Assembly (NCBI GenBank): GCA_014384375.1
Contig: JACNFY010000029.1
Coordinates: 1-39,219 of the forward strand
Direction of reading: 5' to 3'
DNA: 39,219 bases
Origin: Nanobdellati archaeon
Lineage (GTDB): Archaea; Nanobdellota; Nanobdellia; Woesearchaeales; GCA-2686295
Part shown: positions 6,924 to 13,913 of the stretch, piece by piece
Layout of the letters: every line of letters starts with the position of its first letter
How positions within the stretch are numbered: position 1 is the first letter of the stretch
Notes under the pieces: generated by a model
Databases searched by the model: none
What the model was told of the DNA's origin: nothing
The model's input: the letters and a program-made list of their open reading frames with translations, nothing else
Made by a program: the position numbers and the translations under genes

Positions 6924-7556
6924 TTAAGTAGTTATCTTGAATAAATATTCATAAAAATCTTCTAAATTATTGCCATACTTAGCACTTATACCAATAACTT
7001 CATACTGTGGGAAAGCTGATTGTACCTTCTTGATATCTGCTTTTTTCAGATCTATCTTGTTACCAATCAATAGGACAGGTATATCTCTTGCTTCAAGGTT
7101 TCCAATTATTGTGATATTAACCTGGGTGTAAGGGTCTTTGGATGCGTCAAGAACTACTATGACTGCGTCCATATCATCGAGCCATTTGATTGCATCGATA
7201 ACTCCTTTTGTGGCTTCCTTTGCCCTTGTTTTAGCTTCTTTCTCCTTCAACCCTTCTTTTATGAACTCCTCATAATCAATCTTAGTGGCGATTCCAGGAG
7301 TATCGACAAGGTTGAATGTCAACTCTCTACTATTGCTCTTGATGGTTATCTCTTCCTTGATCTGTATTTCACGAGTCTCGTGAGATATATTTGATACAGC
7401 ACCCATCTCTTCGCCAAGCCAGTCCTTGCAAATCTTGTTAGCAAGCGTTGTCTTTCCACCGTTTGGAGGACCATACAGTCCTAGCTTGACGTGTTTTTTC
7501 TTTTTGAAGAGATTTCTGAAGAACATGCTTAATAATCGTTTGAGTATTCCTGCCAT
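6924..7556 (-). CDS. Era-like GTPase
   Basis: A 210-residue P-loop GTPase. The G1 motif GPPNGGKTT is near residues 29-37, G3 is VDTPG (about 87-91), G4 is GNKID (about 168-172) and G5 resembles ISAKYGN. The N-terminus is basic (FFRNLFKKKKHVKLG), which may bind RNA or membrane. The combination with a DUF2073-type protein and a zinc ribbon downstream is a recurring archaeal gene set, suggesting a shared role, perhaps in ribosome or RNA assembly, but this is inference. It is the first gene of a three-gene minus-strand operon. Confidence 0.82.
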   Translation of the reverse strand: MAGILKRLLSMFFRNLFKKKKHVKLGLYGPPNGGKTTLANKICKDWLGEEMGAVSNISHETREIQIKEEITIKSNSRELTFNLVDTPGIATKIDYEEFIKEGLKEKEAKTRAKEATKGVIDAIKWLDDMDAVIVVLDASKDPYTQVNITIIGNLEARDIPVLLIGNKIDLKKADIKKVQSAFPQYEVIGISAKYGNNLEDFYEYLFKITT

Positions 7557-7633
7557 CTTTCTCTAACCTTGTTATCACTTAGAAAGGTTATACTATTTAA
7601 AATTTTCTTTTTGGAAACATATTTAGAAAACTA

Positions 7634-7646
7634 AAAATATAAATAT
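7634..7646 (+). promoter_or_regulatory. TATA box
   Basis: AAAATATAAATAT lies about 25-30 bp before the ATG at 7668, which makes 7668 a leaderless start and argues against the ATG at 7647. Confidence 0.6.
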
Positions 7647-7667
7647 ATGAATATAATAAGTACTTCT

Positions 7668-8234
7668 ATGGCAGATGTGAGGAGTGGTTTGTTCTTGTCA
7701 GACCCTTTGAAAATAGGTGATAAAATAAGGAGTTTTTCTTTGAAAGGCGTTGATGGAAAGAGTTATTCTGTTCATGACTTCTCAACTAGAAAAGTGTTGG
7801 TGATAGTTTTCATTTCTAATAATTCAAGGTATTCACAAGCATATAACTCGCGTTTAGTAGGTCTTCAGACAAACTTTGAGGATAAGAGCGTTCAAGTCAT
7901 AGCGATAAACTCTAATGATGAATCCTACTCTCCATACGACAGCTATTACAGCATGGTTGAGTATGCGAGAAAGGCAGGTTTTAATTTTCCTTATTTAAAA
8001 GATAGAGACCAGAAGGTAGCTACTTCTTTTGACGCAGTATGTACCCCGGAAGCGTTTGTTTTTGATGAAGAGAGAAAACTCAGGTATAGAGGCAAGATAG
8101 ATGACAATTGGAGCAACCCAAAAGCTGTAAGAGTGGATTATGTTACTATAGCGATAAAACAGATCCTAGCAGGAAGACATGTAACGATTCAAGAAACCAC
8201 TCCATTAGGAGATCCTATCAATTGGACTTACTAA
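7668..8234 (+). CDS. thioredoxin-fold protein of the AhpC/TSA type, catalytic cysteines lost
   Basis: The 188-residue protein aligns by eye with AhpC/TSA-like thioredoxin-fold proteins: KIGDKIRSFSLKGVDGKSYS, VLVIVFI, VQVIAINSNDESYSPYDS, FPYLKDRDQKVATSFDAVCTPEAFVFD and RYRGKIDDNWSNP. In relatives the active site reads CNHCPYVKAY; here it is SNNSRYSQAY, so both redox cysteines are serine. The usual C-terminal Cys (VGCSIKW) is also replaced (LGDPINW). Only the Cys in VCTPE remains. A redox role is therefore unlikely; a binding or chaperone role is possible. The ATG at 7668 is chosen from the TATA spacing. Confidence 0.8.
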   Translation: MADVRSGLFLSDPLKIGDKIRSFSLKGVDGKSYSVHDFSTRKVLVIVFISNNSRYSQAYNSRLVGLQTNFEDKSVQVIAINSNDESYSPYDSYYSMVEYARKAGFNFPYLKDRDQKVATSFDAVCTPEAFVFDEERKLRYRGKIDDNWSNPKAVRVDYVTIAIKQILAGRHVTIQETTPLGDPINWTY

Positions 8235-8235
8235 G

Positions 8236-8655
8236 TTAGATCTGGCCTGGTTCTACGAATATTCCTGAACTGTTCTTTTTTATAGTATTATATCCCTTGT
8301 CTATTTGTCCTGTTAAATTTGTGATTAGGAATACATAGTAGTCCTTATCTTTGTATTTTATCACTACTTCTACATTATCAAGTAGTTGAATGGAATACTC
8401 TACCCCGTTGATGTAATCTGGGAGCCAGAAGTTTTTTTTGTATCCCTCATGAACAGAATTGGCCATGTCAACCTCGTTCTTTATGACATTTCCTAGTGCA
8501 TTGACTTGTCTATCTGTCTGAGTATTTTTTATATCAATAGTTTTTTGCTGTATCACTACGAATGTTACTGTGAATATCAACATCATGAAAGTCATTAGTA
8601 TGACAAACTCCATGCTGGTCTGTCCTCTTTTTAAGAAGCTCTTTCCCCAATTAAT
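8236..8655 (-). CDS. class III signal-peptide pilin-like protein
   Basis: The frame encodes KRGQTSMEFVILMTFMM, a class III (type IV pilin-like) signal peptide cleaved before Q by an archaeal prepilin peptidase, then a hydrophobic helix and a soluble beta-rich domain of about 100 residues. The first ATG (8613) falls inside this motif, so the start must lie further up. The frame is open to an ATT at 8653-8655, with GGTGAT five bases upstream inside the preceding gene; no ATG, GTG or TTG is available before the motif. I give the start as 8655, uncertain. It overlaps the previous pilin-like gene by 25 bases, so the two are probably co-translated and may form a heteromeric pilus or surface structure. 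Confidence 0.65.
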   Translation of the reverse strand: MNWGKSFLKRGQTSMEFVILMTFMMLIFTVTFVVIQQKTIDIKNTQTDRQVNALGNVIKNEVDMANSVHEGYKKNFWLPDYINGVEYSIQLLDNVEVVIKYKDKDYYVFLITNLTGQIDKGYNTIKKNSSGIFVEPGQI

Positions 8656-9068
8656 ACGTGATCACCTTTTGATTCGATTTTTATGTTCATATGACCATGA
8701 TGGAATTGAGAGGATATATTAGTGTTAGGATATGCTCCTTTAATAGTTATGTCTGTGAAAAAAACAGCTTCTGTTAAGCCTCTAGTGGTTTGATAAGTGA
8801 TAACAAGCTCTGAATCATCCACTATATAAGCATCTCTTGTGCTCTCAGGGAAGTTAACTTCTATCGTGACCCAGGAATCCTTACCAATAGTGTACATCTG
8901 CTCTGCAGAGCTGATTATGTTTTTTCCTATCCTGTTTATTTGGCTGGCAACAAGCTGCTCGTTTGAATCCTTTGAATAGTTATAGAACAGCACGCTGCCA
9001 GGTATGATTATGGCTAGCGCCATGGTTAGTATGAATAGATACTCGACAGATACTTGGCCTTTTTTCAT
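8631..9068 (-). CDS. class III signal-peptide pilin-like protein
   Basis: A 145-residue protein with a textbook class III signal peptide at its start, MKKGQVSVEYLFILTMAL, followed by a hydrophobic helix and a soluble extracellular domain with the sequon NIS and beta-strand pattern. Processing after KKG would leave Q at the N-terminus, as in archaeal pilins and related surface assemblies. It is first in a two-gene minus-strand operon with another pilin-like protein, and transcribed away from secF-secD. Confidence 0.82.
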   Translation of the reverse strand: MKKGQVSVEYLFILTMALAIIIPGSVLFYNYSKDSNEQLVASQINRIGKNIISSAEQMYTIGKDSWVTIEVNFPESTRDAYIVDDSELVITYQTTRGLTEAVFFTDITIKGAYPNTNISSQFHHGHMNIKIESKGDHVLIGERAS

Positions 9069-9167
9069 GCGGAGCCTCTTTTTTATGAATTTAGGAATTA
9101 TGGTATATAAATCTTCCCATCTTTTAAAAGCAAAACTTTTATTAATCTATATTAAACCCTATCAGGC

Positions 9168-10178
9168 ATGGCTAAGAGCAGGAGGGAGAGACGTCTCAGA
9201 AGGCTGAAGAAACACAAAGTAATGAACGATGTAGAAGTCTCTAAAGACACAAGTGAAGCTCCAGAAGTTAGTAAAGAACCTGCAAAGAAGGAGTACAGGA
9301 ATGTTTTCTCAAGGATATATGATACTCAGTACAAGAGACTCGTACTAATACCTTTGATACTATTGTTGTTAGCCTTTATAGTACTAGGTGTAAACATGGC
9401 TACAACAGGAGACTTTATGAACAGAGGAGTCTCTTTGAAAGGAGGACTAACACTTACAATTCCTTCTGAAGAGCCGATTAGCATATTAGAATTAGAAGTT
9501 GCTCTTAACTCTGAGTTTCCAGCGAATGATATAGTAGTTAGAGGGTTATCAGAGCTTGGAGTTCAGAGAGGAGTAATCATAGAAGCTGATATAACACCTG
9601 ATGAGAGAGAGGGTTTCATCTTTTTTGTGGAAGGAAGAACTGGAATAGATGAAGAGTTGTATTCGATAGAGGAGATAGGTTCTTCTCTTGGTGCAAGCTT
9701 CTTCAAGCAGACAATGATAGCTGTTCTCTTTGCTTTTGTTTTTATGGGGTTGGTTGTATTCTGGTATTTCAGAACACTCGTGCCGAGCGGAGCAGTCATA
9801 CTAGCAGCGTTCTCTGATATCGTTGTGACTTTAGCCATTGTTAATTTGATGGGCATGAAGATAGGTACTGCAGGCATAGCTGCTTTCCTGATGTTAATAG
9901 GTTACAGCGTGGATACTGATATCTTGTTAAGTACAAGAGTGCTAAAGAGAACAGAAGGCACTGTTATGAAAAGGGTTTATGGAGCTATGAAAACCGGTCT
10001 GACAATGAACGGGTCAACAATAGTTGCAGTCACAGCAGCTCTCATTCTTGCTGATTCTGAAGTTATCAAACAGATAATGACAATCATACTCATAGGATTA
10101 TTTGTGGATATAATAAACACTTGGATACAGAACGTTTCGATACTAAGATATTATCTTGAAAAGAAAGGAATAAAATGA
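9168..10178 (+). CDS. secF: protein translocase subunit SecF
   Basis: SecF with SecD forms an RND-type membrane complex that uses the ion gradient to help pull secreted proteins from the SecYEG channel. The 336-residue protein has a basic N-terminus (KSRRERRLRRLKKHK), a first membrane helix at about 63-83, a periplasmic-side domain with GVSLKGGLTLTIP, and five more helices in the C-terminal half. LIGYSVDTDILLSTRVLKR is the conserved SecF loop. It overlaps secD by four bases (ATGA), so the two are translationally coupled. Confidence 0.93.
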   Translation: MAKSRRERRLRRLKKHKVMNDVEVSKDTSEAPEVSKEPAKKEYRNVFSRIYDTQYKRLVLIPLILLLLAFIVLGVNMATTGDFMNRGVSLKGGLTLTIPSEEPISILELEVALNSEFPANDIVVRGLSELGVQRGVIIEADITPDEREGFIFFVEGRTGIDEELYSIEEIGSSLGASFFKQTMIAVLFAFVFMGLVVFWYFRTLVPSGAVILAAFSDIVVTLAIVNLMGMKIGTAGIAAFLMLIGYSVDTDILLSTRVLKRTEGTVMKRVYGAMKTGLTMNGSTIVAVTAALILADSEVIKQIMTIILIGLFVDIINTWIQNVSILRYYLEKKGIK

Positions 10179-11869
10179 ACACACTGAAAAAATTATTTAC
10201 GAATTGGAGGATAATCATTCTGATAATTGTTCTAATCTTGGCCATTCTCAGCATAAGGCCGAATCCATGGCATGAAGGTGCAACGATTAGGTTTGTAACT
10301 AAGAACAGCTCAGCTTCATTAGCAACTATTGAGAGTCCAAGACCTGGCGGTAGTCCTATGAGCAAAGAGACTGTAATATCAATAAATAACAGACCTATAA
10401 TGACTGCTAAGGATTACTACGACTTTGTTGAGAATCTACCTCCAAACAAGACTTTCACAATACAGACAAATAAACGCTTCTATAGAGTTACCACAAAACC
10501 TGAATATAACATAACCGTCTTAAATGAGACAGAGTTTAGGACAGAGGAGATTTTTAATGAGACACTTAACAAGACTGTTAACGTGACTAGAGAGGTGCAG
10601 AAAGTTCATAAAGAAGTAATAGGCACAGAGGATGTTGGACTTGTAGTTTATGATGCACCACAGAACAACATAAGAAAAGGATTAGATCTTTCAGGAGGAA
10701 CAAGAGTTATTCTAAAGCCGGAGGAGAAGGTTGGAGCAGAGGATATCGAGATTGTGGTGTCAAATATCAAGGAAAGATTGAATGTTTATGGTTTGAGTGA
10801 TGTAAGTGTTAGAGTGGCCAGTGATCTTAAAGGTGAAGAATTCATTATTGTAGAGATTGCAGGTGCTAACAAGGAAGAAGTCAGGGAATTACTGGCTAAG
10901 CAAGGAAAATTCGAGGCAAAGGTTGCTGGTCAGACAGCGTTTAAAGGAGGAAATGACATAACATATGTTTGTAGAAGAGCAGAGTGTTCAGGTATAGATC
11001 CTTCAGCAGCTTGTGGTCAGTCAGGTGATGGTTGGGCTTGCAGGTTCAGGTTTAGTATATCCTTGAGTCCTGAAGCTGCACAGAAGCAAGCTGATGCCAC
11101 TATGAGTTTATCAGTAGTTGCAGAAGGTGCTGAGAGTTATCTAAATGAGTCTTTGGAGTTATACTTGGATAATCAGTTGGTAGATACTTTGAGAATAGGT
11201 GCAGAGTTGAGAGGAAACGCTGTCACTGATATATCGATTTCTGGTGGCGGATTTGGTGGAACCCAGCAGGAAGCTACTCTTGACGCTCTTAATAACATGA
11301 AGCGCTTACAGACAGTGCTTATAACAGGGAGTCTTCCTGTGAAGCTGAACATTGTTAAGACTGACACGATATCTCCAATCTTGGGAGAGCAGTTCTTGAA
11401 AAACGCGTTGCTGATAGGTTTGGTGGCAATAGTTGCTGTAGCTATTGTTGTCTTCATAGTTTACAGGAAGTTTATGGTTTCTATTCCAATGGTTATAACA
11501 ATGCTCTCAGAAGCCATAATAATTCTTGGGCTTGCATCCATCATAGGGTGGAACATTGACCTTGCAGCTATTGCTGGTATAATAATCGCTATAGGAACAG
11601 GTGTGGATCACCAGATAGTTATCGCTGATGAGATATTGAGAGGGGCAAAAGGAGGTGTTTACATTTCTTGGAAGGACAGAATAAAGAATGCATTCTTCAT
11701 AATCCTGGCTGCTTACTTCACAACAATGGTTGCTATGATACCATTATGGTTTGCAGGAGCTGGATTGTTGAGAGGCTTTGCAATAACAACAATCTTAGGA
11801 GTTTCTGCAGGTGTTTTCATAACAAGACCTGCATATGCATCTATGCTAGAAATAATGAGTAGAGACTAA
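10175..11869 (+). CDS. secD: protein translocase subunit SecD
   Basis: Partner of SecF. The 564-residue protein has a first membrane helix at about 12-30, a large outside domain, and five helices near the C-terminus. GLDLSGGTRVILKP is the SecD D1 motif and TGVDHQIVIADEIL the conserved membrane motif. Between helix 1 and D1 there is an insert of about 130 residues: a PDZ-like part (KETVISINNRPIMTAKDYY) and a sequon-rich segment (NETEF, NETLN, NKTVN). Short SecD versions lack this, so it may be a lineage-specific substrate-binding module. The gene order secF-secD and the four-base overlap are as in other archaea. Confidence 0.92.
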   Translation: MNTLKKLFTNWRIIILIIVLILAILSIRPNPWHEGATIRFVTKNSSASLATIESPRPGGSPMSKETVISINNRPIMTAKDYYDFVENLPPNKTFTIQTNKRFYRVTTKPEYNITVLNETEFRTEEIFNETLNKTVNVTREVQKVHKEVIGTEDVGLVVYDAPQNNIRKGLDLSGGTRVILKPEEKVGAEDIEIVVSNIKERLNVYGLSDVSVRVASDLKGEEFIIVEIAGANKEEVRELLAKQGKFEAKVAGQTAFKGGNDITYVCRRAECSGIDPSAACGQSGDGWACRFRFSISLSPEAAQKQADATMSLSVVAEGAESYLNESLELYLDNQLVDTLRIGAELRGNAVTDISISGGGFGGTQQEATLDALNNMKRLQTVLITGSLPVKLNIVKTDTISPILGEQFLKNALLIGLVAIVAVAIVVFIVYRKFMVSIPMVITMLSEAIIILGLASIIGWNIDLAAIAGIIIAIGTGVDHQIVIADEILRGAKGGVYISWKDRIKNAFFIILAAYFTTMVAMIPLWFAGAGLLRGFAITTILGVSAGVFITRPAYASMLEIMSRD

Positions 11870-12250
11870 TTAATCAAATTTAAGAAGTTCATTTACTCTG
11901 TAGGCAAGGGAACCTTTGATGTATGCATCTGTTTGGTCTTCAGGTATATCTTCTGATACAGATATGATTTGTTCAACAAATTCACCTATTTTCCTGTATA
12001 AAGGGTTTCCTTCTTGTTTTAATTGTGTTGCTCTGGCAATCAAAGAGTTAAGAACATCTGGTACATATGATTCTCCCAAGTTTAGAATATTTCCAAGGGA
12101 GTGTAATTGAGTGTCTGCTTCGTTGATTACTGTGTCTTCTCCTTTGGCTGGAATAATTTTTTGCAATGTTTGTTCTGTTAAGTCAACTACGCGTCCAAGA
12201 TTTTTTTGATAACTTTCTTTTTCTTTCGGAGTTTCTATGTCTAAGTTCAT
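11870..12250 (-). CDS. hypothetical protein
   Basis: A 126-residue soluble, mostly helical acidic protein (LGRVVDLTEQTLQKII; LHSLGNILNLGESYVPDVLNSLI; RKIGEFVEQIISVSEDI). No motif or family is recognised. TTTTATAAATAG about 27 bp upstream is a good TATA box for a leaderless transcript, which supports it as a real gene. Its stop abuts the stop of secD, convergent. Confidence 0.55.
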   Translation of the reverse strand: MNLDIETPKEKESYQKNLGRVVDLTEQTLQKIIPAKGEDTVINEADTQLHSLGNILNLGESYVPDVLNSLIARATQLKQEGNPLYRKIGEFVEQIISVSEDIPEDQTDAYIKGSLAYRVNELLKFD

Positions 12251-12320
12251 GTTTTTTAGAAAAATTCCTTCTATTTATAAAACTTTCTATTTTCGTCACT
12301 TATTAGTGGTTATAAAGGTA

Positions 12321-12472
12321 TGGGCCCAGGGAGACTCGAACTCCCGACCTCCGCCGTGTCGAGGCGACGTCATTTGTGGAACGTTTTCACCGTGTGGTTG
12401 AGCAACGTTAGTTGCGAATGCAGCATTTCGTTGTCAACGGGCGAAACCGTTGAGCCACTAGACTATGGGCCC
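12321..12472 (-). tRNA. tRNA-Val(GAC) with D-loop intron of about 78 nt
   Basis: Acceptor GGGCCCA/TGGGCCC with discriminator A, anticodon stem TCGCC/GGCGG, T-arm GGGAG TTCGAGT CTCCC. The body matches tRNA-Val(CAC) (GTCTAGTGG, ATGACG). The anticodon loop is TCGACAC, giving GAC (valine) but with C instead of the near-universal U at position 33. Between GTCTAGTGG and AAATGAC lie about 78 extra nucleotides (roughly 12377-12454), beginning with the hairpin CAACGG-TTTCGC-CCGTTG. The exact splice sites are uncertain by a few bases. A shared structured leader precedes it. Confidence 0.85.
12435..12452 (-). repeat. intron hairpin module, copy in tRNA-Val(GAC) D-loop intron
   Basis: CAACGG, loop TTTCGC, CCGTTG, at the 5' end of the intron. 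The identical sequence starts the anticodon intron of tRNA-Ser(CGA), and stem-covaried versions occur elsewhere in the window. Confidence 0.75.
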
Positions 12473-12533
12473 AAGCCTTTGCAAAAGCCTTGAGGGAAAG
12501 CAAGCTCCCTCTGGTCGCGACGCTGAAGCGTCA
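12473..12533 (-). ncRNA. structured leader of tRNA-Val(GAC), repeat copy 2
   Basis: The second copy of the leader seen before tRNA-Val(CAC). Positions 12488-12533 differ from 3983-4027 by one base plus the GACGC hairpin loop (TTCA here, GAA there), and the AGCCTTTGCAAAAGC block adjoins the tRNA. The changed loop with an intact stem argues for RNA structure. TATA at 12554-12562 lies about 25 bp before it. Confidence 0.5.
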
Positions 12534-12553
12534 TTTGGGAAAACCACAAATGT

Positions 12554-12562
12554 TTTATAAAG
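12554..12562. promoter_or_regulatory. shared divergent TATA element
   Basis: TTTATAAAG lies 29 bp before the leaderless ATG at 12585 on the plus strand and about 25 bp before the tRNA-Val(GAC) leader on the minus strand. One near-palindromic box could serve both directions. Confidence 0.5.
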
Positions 12563-12584
12563 ATTATTGTTTTCGTCCTTCGTC

Positions 12585-13061
12585 ATGAGAACCTACTTTG
12601 ATGAAATAGCAGAGGGATATGAAGAGCTTTACAAAGAAGAGCAGTTAAAGAAGTTAAGAATAATAAAAGATAATCTTCGTATTGCGCCTGAAGATTTGAT
12701 GCTTGACGTAGGATGTGGTCCAGGTTTTGTTGCAGAAGTTTTTGATTGCAGAATCATAGGTCTTGATCCTTCTGAAGAACTTCTCAAGAAATGTTCTTTC
12801 GAAACAATACGATGTGAAGCAGAAGATATTCCTTTCCCAGACAATCATTTCGATGTTGTGATTTCAGTAACTTCAATCCATAACTTTGATAATTATAAAA
12901 CTGGTTTGTTGGAGATAAAAAGGGTTGGAAAGGATAGATTTGCTTTCACTGTTCTAAAGAATTCAAAGAAATTTAATGACATAAAAGATTTTATTGAGAA
13001 GAATTTTAGTGTTAAGAAAACAATTGATGAGAAAATCGATTTAATTCTTATCTGTGCTTAA
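12585..13061 (+). CDS. class I SAM-dependent methyltransferase
   Basis: A 158-residue Rossmann-fold methyltransferase. Motif I is MLDVGCGPGFVAEV, motif II is IIGLDPSEELLKK, then CEAEDIPFPDNHFDVVIS (motifs III/IV), typical of UbiE/BioC-like small-molecule methyltransferases. The C-terminal part is short, so the substrate lid is reduced. The substrate is unknown. The start at ATG 12585 fits the TATA box at 12554-12562. Confidence 0.82.
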   Translation: MRTYFDEIAEGYEELYKEEQLKKLRIIKDNLRIAPEDLMLDVGCGPGFVAEVFDCRIIGLDPSEELLKKCSFETIRCEAEDIPFPDNHFDVVISVTSIHNFDNYKTGLLEIKRVGKDRFAFTVLKNSKKFNDIKDFIEKNFSVKKTIDEKIDLILICA

Positions 13062-13159
13062 TTTGAGTTGCGTTTTTGCTTTGCAAAACCGCAACATATA
13101 AATACTGGTTGTTACATTCAGTATATATTTTAGTATACTAATATAAAAAGGTGTGTATT

Positions 13160-13810
13160 ATGGCTTTTGAGAATGTGAAGGATGACAGAGTTAAGAAATT
13201 GGCAGAAACCCTGAGGAGTAATGGACTTGCAGCTTCTGAAACAGAAGCGATAAGAATGGCTGAAAGGATGACTTCAACAGAGGCTAAGATTCAGAAGTCA
13301 TACGATGAGCAACACGCTGAACCTGACAAATCAACTGCTACTGAAGAAGTTGTTTCTAGAGTAGTTCCTGAAGAGTCTAAACCTGTTGAAGAAGAATCAC
13401 AGGATGTTCCTGGAAGCTTTGATAAAGAGGAATTATTCAAAAAGCAGGAAGGTCTGATTAATGATAGTTTTAGCAGAGATATTAGTTCTGATAAATCAGT
13501 TAAGGAATTGATGGATGAAGATGCTAATAGAGTTTATTCTGAGTCTGCGAAAAAAGAGGTTGATGAAGACATAAGCATTTCTGAACCTGAAGAAGTGCAA
13601 GCTCCTGTTGAAGAAGTGCAACCAGAGCCAGAACAAGTTACTCCTACAGAACCTTCTCAAGAGAAACCTTCTGATGATGGTTTCGAGGTTGATAAGACGG
13701 TTGAGATCCAATCCGAGCAGAAGAGTGAAGAGGAGAGAAAGAAGGAAATTGATAGCATGACTGAATCTAAAGTTGATTTAAGCGATGTTTTTGATACAAG
13801 CAAAAAATAA
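13160..13810 (+). CDS. acidic protein with conserved N-terminal helical domain and disordered tail
   Basis: A 216-residue protein. The first 45 residues (VKKLAETLRSNGLAASETEA, then IRMAERM) form a compact helical unit, similar in look to small helical domains repeated in proteins of related archaea. The rest is low-complexity, rich in Glu, Ser, Pro and Gln (EEVQAPVEEVQPEPEQVTP) and probably disordered. No membrane segment. GGTG at 13150-13153 sits six bases before ATG 13160, better than the in-frame GTG at 13151. TATA-like sequence precedes. Function unknown; a scaffold or DNA-associated protein is possible. Confidence 0.65.
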   Translation: MAFENVKDDRVKKLAETLRSNGLAASETEAIRMAERMTSTEAKIQKSYDEQHAEPDKSTATEEVVSRVVPEESKPVEEESQDVPGSFDKEELFKKQEGLINDSFSRDISSDKSVKELMDEDANRVYSESAKKEVDEDISISEPEEVQAPVEEVQPEPEQVTPTEPSQEKPSDDGFEVDKTVEIQSEQKSEEERKKEIDSMTESKVDLSDVFDTSKK

Positions 13811-13913
13811 TTTTCTGGTCTTTTTTTGTCAAAAAAGGAAAACCTTTATATACTACTTTATAATTATTATTTTTAATCATCACTCTTAAATGGAAAAACC
13901 TTGTAGGGGGTAC

